Counted from the stretch's first letter, positions 10,915 to 21,404 are shown. The stretch is 64,000 nucleotides of DNA from Henriciella sp. AS95 (GCF_038900055.1 NZ_JBBMQM010000001.1:2356001-2420000), one strand, 5' to 3'. The notes: generated by a model from the sequence alone, not told the origin. Numbers and translations: made by a program.

Positions 10915-12630
10915 TCAGGCGACGTTACGCTCGGCGGCGACGTCATCGGTGATGGCGCCGGCATCGTCATTACCGCTTTCAAGCAAAACCGACTTCGGCA
11001 AGGTCAAAACGGCGGTGGTTCCGACGCCCACTCGAGATTTGAGGATCACATCGCCTGCCATCAGACGTGCAAGGTGGCGACACAGCGTGAGGCCAAGCCC
11101 TGTTCCGCCGTGACTACGGTCGAGATCATTGTCCCCCTGATAAAACGCTTCGAACACGCGCTCCATCTTGTTCTCCGGAATACCGCGCCCAAAATCCCGA
11201 ATTGCAATGAATGGGATGCCCGACGAATCGAGGCCAGCGCGTACAACCACTTTCTTGTCGGAGCGGTTAAACCGGATCGCATTGGTCATCAGATTGATAA
11301 GAATGCGCTTAATCGCTGTCTCATCAACCATCAGGTCAGACAGCTTGGCTGATACGGCCACATCGAATGAATCGAGGGTCGACTTGTTCTCAAAGCCCGC
11401 GGCGAGCGTAATGGCTTCAGAAAGCAATGCCTTGGTTTCGATCCGTTTCGGATTGATGGCAATGCGATCGAGTCCGACTTTGGAGTAGTCGATGATGTCG
11501 TTGATGAGGCGCAACAGATGCGTACCGCTTGCGTGAATATTGTCGGCATACTCACGGATTTCCTCGTTTGACAAACGAAGCTTGGAATCGCCCGTCATCA
11601 GTTTGGAGAATCCGAGAATAATGTTCATCGGCGTGCGTAATTCGTGGCTCATGGTCGAGAGGAAACGGCTTTTCGCCGCGTCCGCCTCAACAGCTTCGCG
11701 CTGCGCTTCAATCAGTTCGCGTTCGCGGGTTTTCAGGGCGGTAATGTCAGTGTGAACCACAACGACACCGCCCTGCCCGGTTTCGCGCGTCGACCGCATC
11801 AGCCAGCGGCCGCTTTTCAGAAGGACAGGGACAGATTCTTCCCCGGAAGCAAAGTCGGGGCGCTCAACACCGAACCAGTCCTTGTGCCGCTTGTTGGCGA
11901 GCAGCAGCTGGTTTTCATCATCATAAAATGCAAATGCGTCATTCGAGGAGTCGATCGCGTCCGTTAGCTTCTCGCGCGCACTTTCACTCTGGATGCTCTG
12001 GTCCATCATTTCAAAAACATGGCGATAATTCCGGAGACCACCGATGAGCAAGGCCGCCATGAATGAAAGTGCGAGCAATGACACTTGCAGAGCAAACGGT
12101 GAATCCATGGCAATGATGACGGCCATCATCACTAGCGTACTGCTGATCAGGAACCGCCCGCCGATACGTGAGACGGGGCCAAGGATCGACATGGTCCCCG
12201 CGCCCATCCCAGCAATAACAACACAGATAAAAAGGTTCGCCAGCTCATTTTCTGAACGGAAGAGCAGCGCGGACAGGCCCCAAACGACGCCAACCACCAC
12301 AGTCGAAAACTCAGCTTTTCTCAGCAATCGCACCGAGGCGCGCGCCGGATTGGCTCGCTTTTTCAATCGCACCGATGCAAAAATCTGCATGGCCGAGAAG
12401 AATGCGACTGGAATATACCAGACAACTAGCTTCCAGAGCTCAACGTATTGAACAAATGCAGCGCAATATATCAGACCGTTAAACGCGCTTATCAGCGCCA
12501 TCGGAACCAGGAGCTTGAGAAGCAGGCGCTGCATCTCTGCGTATACCCGTTCCTCGGTCCCCTTTTGGGGAACCGGCAGCTTGTGGAACAGCATCATCAT
12601 CCACGTCGCAGCTTCTGGTTTTACGCTCAT
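10915..12630 (-). CDS. Membrane sensor histidine kinase (PAS-HisKA-HATPase)
   Basis: A 571-residue orphan histidine kinase. The first about 210 residues hold about six hydrophobic segments in pairs, forming a membrane sensor module of no recognised class. A PAS-like domain (about 225-300) and a short coiled stretch follow. HisKA has STMSHELRTPMNI with the phosphoaccepting His. The HATPase domain shows the N box (LMTNAIRFN), G1 (DFGRGI) and G2 (GGTGLGL). No receiver domain is fused and no response regulator gene is adjacent, so its partner is elsewhere. The stop abuts the rlmJ stop. Stimulus unknown. Confidence 0.88.
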   Translation of the reverse strand: MSVKPEAATWMMMLFHKLPVPQKGTEERVYAEMQRLLLKLLVPMALISAFNGLIYCAAFVQYVELWKLVVWYIPVAFFSAMQIFASVRLKKRANPARASVRLLRKAEFSTVVVGVVWGLSALLFRSENELANLFICVVIAGMGAGTMSILGPVSRIGGRFLISSTLVMMAVIIAMDSPFALQVSLLALSFMAALLIGGLRNYRHVFEMMDQSIQSESAREKLTDAIDSSNDAFAFYDDENQLLLANKRHKDWFGVERPDFASGEESVPVLLKSGRWLMRSTRETGQGGVVVVHTDITALKTRERELIEAQREAVEADAAKSRFLSTMSHELRTPMNIILGFSKLMTGDSKLRLSNEEIREYADNIHASGTHLLRLINDIIDYSKVGLDRIAINPKRIETKALLSEAITLAAGFENKSTLDSFDVAVSAKLSDLMVDETAIKRILINLMTNAIRFNRSDKKVVVRAGLDSSGIPFIAIRDFGRGIPENKMERVFEAFYQGDNDLDRSHGGTGLGLTLCRHLARLMAGDVILKSRVGVGTTAVLTLPKSVLLESGNDDAGAITDDVAAERNVA

Positions 12631-12797
12631 CTTAGAACCTGCGTAGGCTAATTTTATTAACTTTACGCAAAATCAGTTCTGGCAAATTCGCTAATCACAG
12701 CTCGCAATGTTTCTATGCCGTCGCAAAGTGGAAGAATTCTTGCAAAATAACTGCGGGAGCCTGTTGGCTAGTGAAGTAGGGTAAATTCAGGACCGCC

Positions 12798-14051
12798 ATG
12801 CCGAAGCGTGTTGCAATCATTGGAGGTGGGCCGGCCGGGATTAGTCTGGCGAAAATGCTCGCTGATAAAGATGCGTTTCAGGTCACCGTCTTTGAATCTG
12901 AGAACGCTCCAGGCGGCAAGTCCTTCTCGGTCGTCCGTGGGGAATCCATCGTTGAGATGGGCACATGTTATCTGACCCGGGCCCATCGCATTGTAACGAC
13001 CTGGATGAATGATGCTGACATTCACCTCGCCCGGATGAATGAACAGTCCTTTGATGGCGAGGATTTCCTCAAATATGTCAGGCGGGGTGCAGGTCCGCCA
13101 TTGCCGGCGCAGATAATCAGCTTCCTCCTTGGACGCTGGCATCTTATGCGCGCCGTACAACAGAATCCGATCCCGCAATGGGCACTCGAACAAGCGGCAC
13201 AGCCAGTGTCAGAGTGGCTACGCGCACGCAATCTGCACAAGATCGAACGCTTCATGTATCGCTCTCTGACCAATCTGGGCTACGGGTTTGTGGATGAGAC
13301 CCCGACAGTCCAGGCCATGCGTTGGAATGACCTCGACCTTATCCTTACCGGACTCTTCCGGCAGCTGAAAATGCCTATTGAGGGTTGGTCGGCTTTCTGG
13401 ACCAGACTGAGCGCCGATCTTGATGTCCGATTGGGACACCGCGCGTCTCGAATTGAACGAACGTCCCAAAGCGCGACAATCCATTTTGAGAATGGCGAAA
13501 TGTTTGAAGCGGACCATGTCGTGTGCGCCATGCCGATCGACGATTTTGTAGCCCTGACAGACAGCACCCCGATGGAAGCTGAAGCAGCCTCTGCCATCAC
13601 ATGGAATGCGTACACGACGACGTTGATCGGCATGAAGGAGAAGTACGCAGACAGCCGCGTTGAGGCCTACAGCCGTGCTGTGGTTCCCGGTGCACCCTAT
13701 GGGCGCCTGATGTCTGCGCGATATGAGGGATACGAGCCGGATCTTGGCGGACACCTCTATCTCACAGGACAGCTGGCGGGTTCGTATAGCGACGCAGAAC
13801 TGGAAGAAATGCTGCGTGCCGACATCGCAGATCATGGCGGGGCCGTCGACAGTTTCATTCTTCAACGTACGTGGAAGTATTTTGCGCGTTATGACAGCGA
13901 TGCCATTCGCAACGGTTTGCTGACGACGCTAAAGACGATGCAGGGTCATCGTAACACCTGGTACACCGGAGCTGCATTCTCGCATGAAGCCGTTTCCAAC
14001 ATTGTGAACTTCAATGCTGGACTCGCAGCAAAAATTCAGGCCACAGCCTAG
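12798..14051 (+). CDS. FAD-dependent oxidoreductase, flavin amine oxidase-like
   Basis: A 417-residue flavoprotein. The N-terminal Rossmann dinucleotide-binding motif is IIGGGPAGISLAKML, followed by FESENAPGGKS, the typical second FAD contact of the amine oxidase / protoporphyrinogen oxidase / desaturase group. ADHVVCAMP in the middle is the usual NAD(P)-FAD-linked strand. No substrate-specific motif was recognised. AGGA about 7 bases before the ATG supports the start. The hotdog thioesterase gene begins 20 bases after the stop, so the pair probably forms an operon, perhaps in lipid or polyketide chemistry (inference only). Confidence 0.75.
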   Translation: MPKRVAIIGGGPAGISLAKMLADKDAFQVTVFESENAPGGKSFSVVRGESIVEMGTCYLTRAHRIVTTWMNDADIHLARMNEQSFDGEDFLKYVRRGAGPPLPAQIISFLLGRWHLMRAVQQNPIPQWALEQAAQPVSEWLRARNLHKIERFMYRSLTNLGYGFVDETPTVQAMRWNDLDLILTGLFRQLKMPIEGWSAFWTRLSADLDVRLGHRASRIERTSQSATIHFENGEMFEADHVVCAMPIDDFVALTDSTPMEAEAASAITWNAYTTTLIGMKEKYADSRVEAYSRAVVPGAPYGRLMSARYEGYEPDLGGHLYLTGQLAGSYSDAELEEMLRADIADHGGAVDSFILQRTWKYFARYDSDAIRNGLLTTLKTMQGHRNTWYTGAAFSHEAVSNIVNFNAGLAAKIQATA

Positions 14052-14071
14052 CCGTTCAGGAACGCCAGCCG

Positions 14072-14617
14072 ATGAATCTGTTTTTCCGCCTGCTCTGCGT
14101 TTTCTTCAAAGCGTACTTCTCGAAAAAAGATACCCATTACCTGGACGAGACTGAGATTAGATCACGCGTCATGCTGACCGATCAGGACATGTTCGCCCAT
14201 ATGACGAACAGCCGTTATTTCTCTTTCAGCGACCTCGCGACGATTGACTACATCATCCGGACGAATGCCTGGGCGCTGCTGCGCAAGCGAGGCTGGATGC
14301 CAGTGGTCGCTTCAGAGGCAGTCGCTTTTAGGCGCATGTTGCGAGCGCACCAGGCTTTCAAGGTTACCACACGCCTCGTCGGGTGGAACGACACTTATCT
14401 CTGCCTGGAACACCGTTTTGTTCGTGATGAGGAGGAGACAGCGCTGCTGCGAGTGGTCGCGAGGTTTGCAAGCCGCAAGAAGTCAGAACGGGTTCTGATC
14501 AAGGATGTAACGAAGCTCCTAGGCATCACTCAGGCGTCGCCACCCTTGCCGCGTGAGTTCCAGAATATGATCGATGACATCCAAACCTTTCGAGACTCTG
14601 CGTCGGCCTCGACATAA
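14072..14617 (+). CDS. Hotdog-fold acyl-CoA thioesterase family protein (THEM6-like)
   Basis: A 181-residue 4HBT/THEM6-like hotdog protein. Residues 1-17 are hydrophobic and could be a membrane anchor. The active-site region reads TDQDMFAHMTNSRYF, the expected Asp/Asn region at the head of the hot-dog helix. Typical strands VTTRLVGWND and YLCLEHRFV follow. Such proteins hydrolyse acyl-CoA or acyl-carrier thioesters. It is preceded by the flavoprotein gene with a 20-base gap and an AGGAA ribosome binding site. Followed by tRNA-Val on the opposite strand. Substrate unknown. Confidence 0.8.
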   Translation: MNLFFRLLCVFFKAYFSKKDTHYLDETEIRSRVMLTDQDMFAHMTNSRYFSFSDLATIDYIIRTNAWALLRKRGWMPVVASEAVAFRRMLRAHQAFKVTTRLVGWNDTYLCLEHRFVRDEEETALLRVVARFASRKKSERVLIKDVTKLLGITQASPPLPREFQNMIDDIQTFRDSASAST

Positions 14618-14623
14618 GGAAAC

Positions 14624-14699
14624 TGGTGGGCGGTAACGGGCTCGAACCGCTGACCCTCTCGGTGTAAACGAGATGCTCTACCAACTGAGCTAACCGCCC
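14624..14699 (-). tRNA. tRNA-Val (UAC anticodon)
   Basis: A 76-base tRNA on the minus strand. Acceptor arm GGGCGGT pairs with ACCGCCC, the D arm begins TAGCTC, and the anticodon stem TCTCG/CGAGA encloses loop TTTACAC (anticodon TAC). The T loop is TTCGAGC. Discriminator A and CCA are encoded in the gene. It lies between the thioesterase gene and lon. Confidence 0.95.
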
Positions 14700-14742
14700 T
14701 TCCAGAAGAGCCTTTTGCGCATGCTCGTCGCGAAAAGCAAGA

Positions 14743-14771
14743 CGGCCTTCTGCGAATGATGCAGAAGGCCG
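14743..14771 (-). terminator. Terminator hairpin after lon
   Basis: An 11-base perfect inverted repeat (CGGCCTTCTGC / GCAGAAGGCCG) with a 7-base loop, about 23 bases past the lon stop on the minus strand. It is followed there by the T-rich TCTTGCTTTT. It separates lon from the downstream tRNA-Val. Confidence 0.75.
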
Positions 14772-14794
14772 CCCTCAATAAGTGTGTATTGCGA

Positions 14795-17200
14795 CTAGTG
14801 GCGCAGCGAACCCGCAGTGTCCGGGTCAACCGGCTTGCCTGACAGAGACGCCTGAAGCGCAGCCTCGTCTTCGTCCGACCATTCAATCGGCGTCAGAGGA
14901 CGCGTCAGGGCTCGGGCAAAGACTTCATTGATGTCCGTCACCGGAACGATCTTGAGGCCTTCCTTCACATTGTCCGGAATCTCAGCGAGGTCCTTCTCGT
15001 TCTCTTCCGGAATCAGCACCGTTTTGATTCCACCGCGGAGCGCAGCAAGTAGCTTCTCCTTGAGGCCGCCGATTGGCAGGACACGCCCCCTCAGGGACAC
15101 CTCGCCGGTCATGGCGACATCACGGCGAACCGGATTGCCAGTCAGAAGCGACACAATGGCCGTGGTCATAGCGATACCCGCAGACGGTCCGTCCTTTGGA
15201 GTGGCGCCATCCGGTACGTGAACGTGAATGTCCGTCGTGTTGAATTGGCTCGGCTTGATACCCACCATGACGGCTCTGGACCGAACGAGCGAGCTTGCCG
15301 CCTGAATCGATTCCTTCATGACGTCGCGAAGGTTACCGGTCACTTTCATCATGCCTCGGCCGGGCATCTGCACGGCCTCGATGGTGAGCAGGTCACCGCC
15401 GGTTTCCGTCCAGGCAAGGCCTGTGACAGCACCAATCTGATCTTCCTCATCGGCAAGGCCGAAGCGGAACTTCCGGACGCCAGCGAAGTCACCCAGATTA
15501 TCGGATGTGACTTCAATCGCTGTCTCACCCGATTGGGTGATCTTGCGCACAGCCTTGCGGGCAAGCTTTGCCAATTCACGTTCGAGGCTCCGCACCCCGC
15601 CTTCGCGGGTATAGTAGCGGATCAGATCGCGAACGGCATCGTCCTTAACGACCCATTCGCTCTCAGCAAGCCCGTGATCCTTACGGATCTTGGGAATGAG
15701 GTGACGGATCGCAATCTGCAGCTTCTCATCTTCCGTGTAGCCCGCGATCCGGATGATCTCCATCCGATCGAGAAGCGGCTGCGGCATGTTCAGCGAGTTC
15801 GCTGTCGTCACGAACATTACGTCCGACAGGTCATAATCGACTTCCAGATAGTGGTCGTTGAACGTCGAATTCTGCGCCGGATCCAGCACTTCGAGAAGTG
15901 CCGAAGCCGGGTCACCGCGATGGTCCATGCCCATCTTGTCGATCTCGTCCAGAAGGAAGAGCGGATTGCCCGACTTGGCTTTCTTCATAGACTGGATGAT
16001 CCGTCCAGGCATAGAGCCGATATAAGTCCGGCGGTGGCCGCGAATTTCGCTTTCGTCACGCACGCCGCCGAGCGACACGCGCACAAAGTCACGCCCTGTT
16101 GCTTCCGCAATGGACTTGCCGAGCGACGTCTTACCAACACCCGGGGGACCAACGAGGCAGAGAATAGGTCCCTTCATCTTCTTGGTTCTCTTCTGAACCG
16201 CGAGATATTCGAGAATGCGTTCTTTCACCTTCTCGAGACCGTAATGATCCTCATCAAGCTGCTCTTCCGCCTTGTCGAGATCGGTCGAGATGTTCTTGTG
16301 ATTGCCCCATGGCAGTGCAAGCAACCAGTCGAGATAGTTTCGAACCACAGTCGATTCCGCCGACATCGGGCTCATCTGACGGAGTTTCTTCACTTCCTGA
16401 TCAGCCTTTGTGCGGGCTTCTTCACTGAGTGGCACTTCACGAATTTTCTCTTCGAGATCAGAGACTTCGTCCCGCTCTTCGCTCGCATCACCGAGTTCGC
16501 GCTGGATCGCTTTCATCTGCTCATTGAGATAGTATTCGCGCTGGGTCTTCTCCATCTGACGCTTGACGCGGTTTTTGATTTTCCGCTCCATTTGCATCAT
16601 GCCCATCTCGCCCTCCATGAGAGCGAAGACTTTCTCCAGGCGTTCACGGGCATTGGAAACTTCCAGAAGCTCTTGCTTATCGGTCAGCTTGACCTGAAGC
16701 TGTGAGGCAACAGCGTCTGCCAGCTTGCCGGCGTCCGTGATCTGGGAAACGGTCGCAACCGACTCCGGCGGAATCTTCCGGTTCAGCTTTGCATAGTTTT
16801 CGAACTGATCGATGACCGCCCGCGCAAGCGCCTGCACTTCACCGGTGTCTCCGGCTTCAGGCTCGACGAGTTCGACTTCGGCGTCGAAATAACTGTCACG
16901 GTCATTGAATTCGACGATACGGGCCCGCTTGGAGCCTTCGACGAGCACTTTGACTGTGCCATCTGGCAGCTTCAGCAGCTGCAAGATCGTCGCAACCGTA
17001 CCGAGCTCGTGAACATCATCGGCAGTCGGGTCATCGGTTGAAGGGTCTTTCTGGGCGACGAGCATGATCTCGTTCTCGCCTTCATCGACCATTTCCAGCG
17101 CTCTCACCGACTTGTCGCGGCCCACAAATAGTGGCGCCACCATGTCTGGAAAGACAACAATATCCCTCAATGGAAGGACTGGGAGGGTTTTCCTGGGCAT
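14795..17200 (-). CDS. lon: ATP-dependent Lon protease
   Basis: An 801-residue LonA protease that degrades misfolded and regulatory proteins in the cytoplasm. The N-terminal substrate-binding domain (about 1-200) is followed by a coiled-coil region, then the AAA+ module with Walker A GPPGVGKTS and Walker B FLLDEIDK. The protease domain has catalytic Ser in PKDGPSAG and Lys in GGLKEKLLAA. The length is standard. The ATG has GGAGG 8 bases upstream. A sigma-32-like promoter lies at 17284-17313 and a terminator at 14743-14771, so it can be transcribed alone as well as after clpX. In Caulobacter, Lon degrades CcrM and DnaA. Confidence 0.97.
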   Translation of the reverse strand: MPRKTLPVLPLRDIVVFPDMVAPLFVGRDKSVRALEMVDEGENEIMLVAQKDPSTDDPTADDVHELGTVATILQLLKLPDGTVKVLVEGSKRARIVEFNDRDSYFDAEVELVEPEAGDTGEVQALARAVIDQFENYAKLNRKIPPESVATVSQITDAGKLADAVASQLQVKLTDKQELLEVSNARERLEKVFALMEGEMGMMQMERKIKNRVKRQMEKTQREYYLNEQMKAIQRELGDASEERDEVSDLEEKIREVPLSEEARTKADQEVKKLRQMSPMSAESTVVRNYLDWLLALPWGNHKNISTDLDKAEEQLDEDHYGLEKVKERILEYLAVQKRTKKMKGPILCLVGPPGVGKTSLGKSIAEATGRDFVRVSLGGVRDESEIRGHRRTYIGSMPGRIIQSMKKAKSGNPLFLLDEIDKMGMDHRGDPASALLEVLDPAQNSTFNDHYLEVDYDLSDVMFVTTANSLNMPQPLLDRMEIIRIAGYTEDEKLQIAIRHLIPKIRKDHGLAESEWVVKDDAVRDLIRYYTREGGVRSLERELAKLARKAVRKITQSGETAIEVTSDNLGDFAGVRKFRFGLADEEDQIGAVTGLAWTETGGDLLTIEAVQMPGRGMMKVTGNLRDVMKESIQAASSLVRSRAVMVGIKPSQFNTTDIHVHVPDGATPKDGPSAGIAMTTAIVSLLTGNPVRRDVAMTGEVSLRGRVLPIGGLKEKLLAALRGGIKTVLIPEENEKDLAEIPDNVKEGLKIVPVTDINEVFARALTRPLTPIEWSDEDEAALQASLSGKPVDPDTAGSLRH

Positions 17201-17283
17201 TTCTGTGCCTCCTAAGTTCTGGATCCTGCTCAGCAGCGATCCGCCGCTCGTCTCAAGGGTGGACGATTCCGGCTTCTGGTTAA

Positions 17284-17313
17284 AGATGTGGAGGTAAACT
17301 CAGACCATTCAAG
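17284..17313 (-). promoter_or_regulatory. Heat-shock (sigma-32-like) promoter of lon
   Basis: On the minus strand, CTTGAAT (17313-17307) is followed after 15 bases by CCACATCT (17291-17284). The E. coli sigma-32 pattern is CTTGAAA, 11-15 bases, CCCCATNT; only one base differs in the -10 element and one in the -35 element. It lies about 85 bases upstream of the lon ATG, after the clpX stop. Match by eye only. Confidence 0.55.
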
Positions 17314-17342
17314 CCGGTCAGAGCATCAAGAATTGCACAGAA

Positions 17343-18608
17343 TTAAGATGCTTCGCTCGGCTTGGCGGCTTTGGCGTGGACATGCAGCGGTGCAGCCTTG
17401 CCTTCAACCACTTCGCCATTGACCACAACTTCTTCGACACCACGCAGGTTTGGCAGCTCGAACATCGTGTCGAGCAGGATGCCTTCCATGATTGACCGCA
17501 GGCCACGCGCACCGGTTTTACGGGCAATAGCCTTGCGCGCAACGGCGGTGAGAGCCTCCTCGGTGAAGGTCAGCTTGACGTCTTCCATATCAAAGAGACG
17601 CTGGTACTGCTTCAGCAGAGCATTCTTGGGCTGGCTCAGGATCTCGATCAGTGCTTCCTCATCGAGGTCTTCCAGCGTCGCAATGACGGGCAGACGGCCG
17701 ATGAATTCCGGAATGAGACCGTAACGCTGCAGGTCTTCGGGCTCTGTATCACGAAGCACTTCGCCAACACCGCGACCGTCCGGATCCTTCACATCAGCGC
17801 CGAAGCCCATACGGGTCCCTTCACCACGCGAAGAAATGATCTTGTCGAGGCCAGCAAAGGCACCACCGCAAATAAACAGGATGTTGGTTGTGTCGACCTG
17901 CAAAAATTCCTGCTGCGGATGCTTACGTCCACCTTGGGGAGGAACAGACGCAACCGTTCCTTCCATAATCTTCAGGAGCGCTTGCTGAACCCCCTCGCCT
18001 GACACATCGCGGGTTATGGATGGATTGTCCGACTTGCGGGAAATCTTGTCGATCTCGTCGATATAAACGATACCGCGTTGTGCCCGCTCGACATTGTAGT
18101 CGGCAGACTGCAGCAGTTTGAGAACGATATTCTCGACATCTTCACCGACATAACCGGCTTCCGTGAGCGTCGTCGCATCAGCCATGGTGAACGGCACATC
18201 CAGGATGCGCGCCAGCGTCTGTGCGAGCAGCGTCTTGCCGCACCCCGTCGGGCCGACGAGCAGAATGTTTGACTTCGCGAGTTCCACACCATCAGACGTG
18301 GAGGCGTGCGAGAGACGCTTGTAATGGTTGTGTACAGCGACCGACAAAATGCGTTTGGCGTAGGATTGGCCGATCACATAGTCATCAAGGACGTCACATA
18401 TCTCACGGGGGCTTGGAACGCCCTCTTTCGATTTGAAGCCTGAAGCCTTGCTCTCTTCACGGATGATATCCATGCAGAGTTCGACGCATTCGTCGCAGAT
18501 GAAAACGGTAGGTCCCGCAATCAGCTTCTTAACTTCGTGCTGGCTCTTTCCACAGAAAGAGCAATAGAGCGTATTCTTCGAATCGCCGGTGCCGTTTTGT
18601 TTAGTCAT
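17343..18608 (-). CDS. clpX: ATP-dependent Clp protease ATP-binding subunit ClpX
   Basis: A 421-residue AAA+ unfoldase that feeds substrates to ClpP. The N-terminal zinc-binding domain has CSFCGK and CDECVELC. Walker A is [10 protein letters not shown], Walker B VYIDEIDK, and FIGRLP is the conserved pore/sensor region. The ATG at 18608 was chosen because GAGGT lies about 6 bases upstream; the frame is open to 18632 without a better start. It lies downstream of clpP on the same strand with about 120 bases between, the standard clpP-clpX-lon order. In Caulobacter ClpXP removes CtrA during the cell cycle. Confidence 0.97.
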   Translation of the reverse strand: MTKQNGTGDSKNTLYCSFCGKSQHEVKKLIAGPTVFICDECVELCMDIIREESKASGFKSKEGVPSPREICDVLDDYVIGQSYAKRILSVAVHNHYKRLSHASTSDGVELAKSNILLVGPTGCGKTLLAQTLARILDVPFTMADATTLTEAGYVGEDVENIVLKLLQSADYNVERAQRGIVYIDEIDKISRKSDNPSITRDVSGEGVQQALLKIMEGTVASVPPQGGRKHPQQEFLQVDTTNILFICGGAFAGLDKIISSRGEGTRMGFGADVKDPDGRGVGEVLRDTEPEDLQRYGLIPEFIGRLPVIATLEDLDEEALIEILSQPKNALLKQYQRLFDMEDVKLTFTEEALTAVARKAIARKTGARGLRSIMEGILLDTMFELPNLRGVEEVVVNGEVVEGKAAPLHVHAKAAKPSEAS

Positions 18609-18726
18609 GGCTACCTCAATGCTTGCGATCAATTAACGCACGATTTATGCCGCGCAGCTTTCTCGCACGAAATCGATCTTATTTTCAAAGTTCAGACGCG
18701 CAAGTGCAGCGGCGCATCAGCCTGAA

Positions 18727-19350
18727 CTATTCTTCGTCTTCGCCTTTGCGGCGCTCAAAAACCTGGTCAATCAAACCGAAATCCCTAGCTTCCTCAGCCG
18801 TCATGAAGGTGTCGCGGTCCAGTTTACGCTCAATCGTGTCATAATCCTGTCCGGTGTGCTTCACATAGATATTGTTCAAACGGCGTTTCAATTCGAGAAT
18901 CTCCTCGGCGTGCCGTTCAATATCAGTCGCCACACCGCGAAACCCGCCAGATGGCTGGTGCACCATGACGCGTGCATTCGGCAGAGCGATGCGCAGGTCT
19001 TTCTTGCCGGCAGCCAGCAGAAGCGAGCCCATCGAGGCCGCCTGCCCTATGCAGACCGTTGAGATCGGGCAGCGGATATATTGCATCGTGTCGTAGATCG
19101 CGAGGCCGGAGGAAACGTATCCGCCCGGGCTGTTGATATACATGGCGATCTCTTTTTTCGGGCTTTCGGACTCCAGAAACAGGAGCTGCGACGTGATCAG
19201 AGCGGCCATGCCGTCATCAATCCCGCCAGTGACAAAAATGATACGCTCCTTCAGGAGCCGAGAGAAGATGTCGAAAGCCCGCTCACCCCGGCTCGTCTGC
19301 TCGACGACCATAGGGACCAGGTTCAGCGCAGTGGTGTAGGGATCGGACAT
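18727..19350 (-). CDS. clpP: ATP-dependent Clp protease proteolytic subunit ClpP
   Basis: A 207-residue serine protease forming the tetradecameric chamber used by ClpX and ClpA. Catalytic Ser is in GQAASMGSL and His in MVHQPSGG. The [18 protein letters not shown] segment is the conserved N-terminal core. Start choice is uncertain: the family normally begins just before the [11 protein letters not shown] segment, giving ATG at 19350, but in-frame ATGs at 19383 and 19410 would add 11 or 20 residues. None has a clear Shine-Dalgarno sequence. The clpX gene follows downstream. Confidence 0.93.
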   Translation of the reverse strand: MSDPYTTALNLVPMVVEQTSRGERAFDIFSRLLKERIIFVTGGIDDGMAALITSQLLFLESESPKKEIAMYINSPGGYVSSGLAIYDTMQYIRCPISTVCIGQAASMGSLLLAAGKKDLRIALPNARVMVHQPSGGFRGVATDIERHAEEILELKRRLNNIYVKHTGQDYDTIERKLDRDTFMTAEEARDFGLIDQVFERRKGEDEE

Positions 19351-19484
19351 TCGGGAGTTCCCAGCGTAGTCTGTTGTTCTCATCACGACTGTGGTCGCAG
19401 AGGTTGGCATATTTGTCTACCAACCATTGCACGCAAGAGGCGTTATGATGACGGCAGTGGATAAAGTCTTAATCTGAATCGAAA

Positions 19485-19507
19485 GCGCCGAGGCAATGCC
19501 CCGGCGC
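19485..19507 (-). terminator. Terminator after glnA
   Basis: A GC-rich hairpin pairing GCGCCGAGGC with GCCCCGGCGC (9 of 10 pairs) around a 3-base loop. It is followed on the minus strand by TTTCGATT, about 25 bases past the glnA stop. It closes the glnB-glnA unit before clpP. Confidence 0.7.
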
Positions 19508-19532
19508 AATCTTGTTGAAGGTCCACCAAGAC

Positions 19533-20936
19533 CTAGATCTTGTAGTACATGTCAAATTCGACAGGGTGAGGGTGGAGCTGAAGGCGCTCAACCTCTTCCA
19601 TCTTCAGATCGATATAGGCATCGATCTGGTCATCGTCGAACACATTACCCTTCTTGAGGAACTCCCGGTCGCCGTCGAGGCTTTCGAGCGCTTCACGCAG
19701 CGATCCACATACTTGTGGGATCGACTTCGCTTCTTCCGGTGGAAGGTCGTAAAGGTCCTTGTCCATGGCGTCGCCCGGATGGATCTTGTTTTCGATCCCA
19801 TCAAGGCCAGCCATCAGAAGCGCTGCGAATGCCAGGTATGGGTTCGCGGTTGGATCCGGGAAGCGCGTTTCAATACGCTTGGCTTTCGGGTTCGAGCCGA
19901 ACGGAATGCGGATCGACGCCGAGCGGTTGCGGGCTGAATAGGCCAGCATAACCGGCGCTTCGAAGCCCGGCACCAGACGCTTATAGGAGTTCGTGGACGC
20001 GTTGGTGATCGCGTTCAGAGCCTTGGCGTGCTTGATGATGCCGCCGATATAGAAAAGGCAGGACTCCGACAGACCAGCATAAAGATCGCCGGCGAACGTT
20101 GGCGAAGAGCCATTCCAGATCGACTGGTGAACGTGCATGCCCGAGCCGTTATCATTGAAGTATGGCTTCGGCATAAATGTGGCGGTCTTGCCGTACTGGG
20201 CAGCCACATTGTGAATCACGTATTTATAATACTGAAGATTGTCGGCCATCTTGGTGAGGGTCGAGAACTTCATGCCGAGCTCGTGCTGAGCAGGCGCCAC
20301 TTCGTGGTGATGCTTCTCTGGCTCCAGGCCAATTTCGCCCATGATGGACAGCATTTCAGAGCGCATGTCCTGCTCGGAATCGATTGGCGGCACCGGGAAA
20401 TAACCGCCCTTGGCATGTGGGCGATGGCCCATATTGCCCATTGGATATTCCTTGTCCGTATTGGCCGGCAGTTCGGTCGAATCGAACGAATATCCAGTCT
20501 TGTGCGGCTCGGTGGACCACTTCACATCGTCGAATACGAAAAATTCGGCTTCAGGTCCGAAATAGGCCGTCGTGCCGATTCCCGACTGCTTCAGATAGGC
20601 TTCCGCCTTCTTTGCTGTTGTCCGCGGGTCGCGGCTATAGGCCTCGCCCGTGATCGGATCGAGAATATCGCAGATAACGGCCAAGGTTGTCTGCTGGAAA
20701 AACGGGTCGATAAGCGCAGCGCTCGTGTCCGGCATGAGCAGCATGTCGGACTCATTGATCGTTTTCCAACCCGCAACTGACGAGCCATCGAACATCTGAC
20801 CTTCCGTGAAGAAGTCATCGTCGATCATGCCCTTGTCGAAGGTGACGTGCTGCAGCTTGCCGCGCGGATCCGTGAACCGCAGGTCGACAAACTCGACGTC
20901 CTTTTCCTTCATGAGTTTCATTAGATTTTCGGCCAT
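19533..20936 (-). CDS. glnA: Glutamine synthetase type I
   Basis: A 467-residue GSI enzyme making glutamine from glutamate, ammonia and ATP. Visible are the beta-Grasp N-terminal domain, [11 protein letters not shown] (metal and substrate contacts), [12 protein letters not shown] (ATP and ammonium site), and [10 protein letters not shown]. The adenylylation loop DLYDLPPEE has the Tyr modified by GlnE. The ATG at 20936 has AGGAGG 5 bases upstream; a longer open frame to 20987 was rejected. It follows glnB with a 57-base gap, the classical alphaproteobacterial glnBA operon, ending at the hairpin at 19485-19507. Confidence 0.97.
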   Translation of the reverse strand: MAENLMKLMKEKDVEFVDLRFTDPRGKLQHVTFDKGMIDDDFFTEGQMFDGSSVAGWKTINESDMLLMPDTSAALIDPFFQQTTLAVICDILDPITGEAYSRDPRTTAKKAEAYLKQSGIGTTAYFGPEAEFFVFDDVKWSTEPHKTGYSFDSTELPANTDKEYPMGNMGHRPHAKGGYFPVPPIDSEQDMRSEMLSIMGEIGLEPEKHHHEVAPAQHELGMKFSTLTKMADNLQYYKYVIHNVAAQYGKTATFMPKPYFNDNGSGMHVHQSIWNGSSPTFAGDLYAGLSESCLFYIGGIIKHAKALNAITNASTNSYKRLVPGFEAPVMLAYSARNRSASIRIPFGSNPKAKRIETRFPDPTANPYLAFAALLMAGLDGIENKIHPGDAMDKDLYDLPPEEAKSIPQVCGSLREALESLDGDREFLKKGNVFDDDQIDAYIDLKMEEVERLQLHPHPVEFDMYYKI

Positions 20937-20993
20937 AAAGCCCTCCTGTATGAATTCCTGTCTTTTCGCCCGTCTCGATGACGGCACACCCGC

Positions 20994-21404
<411 letters not shown>

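Noticed and set aside
15218-16705. A 495-residue open frame antisense to lon
   Set aside because: Covered by intact lon; the His-rich, low-complexity translation is typical of shadow frames.
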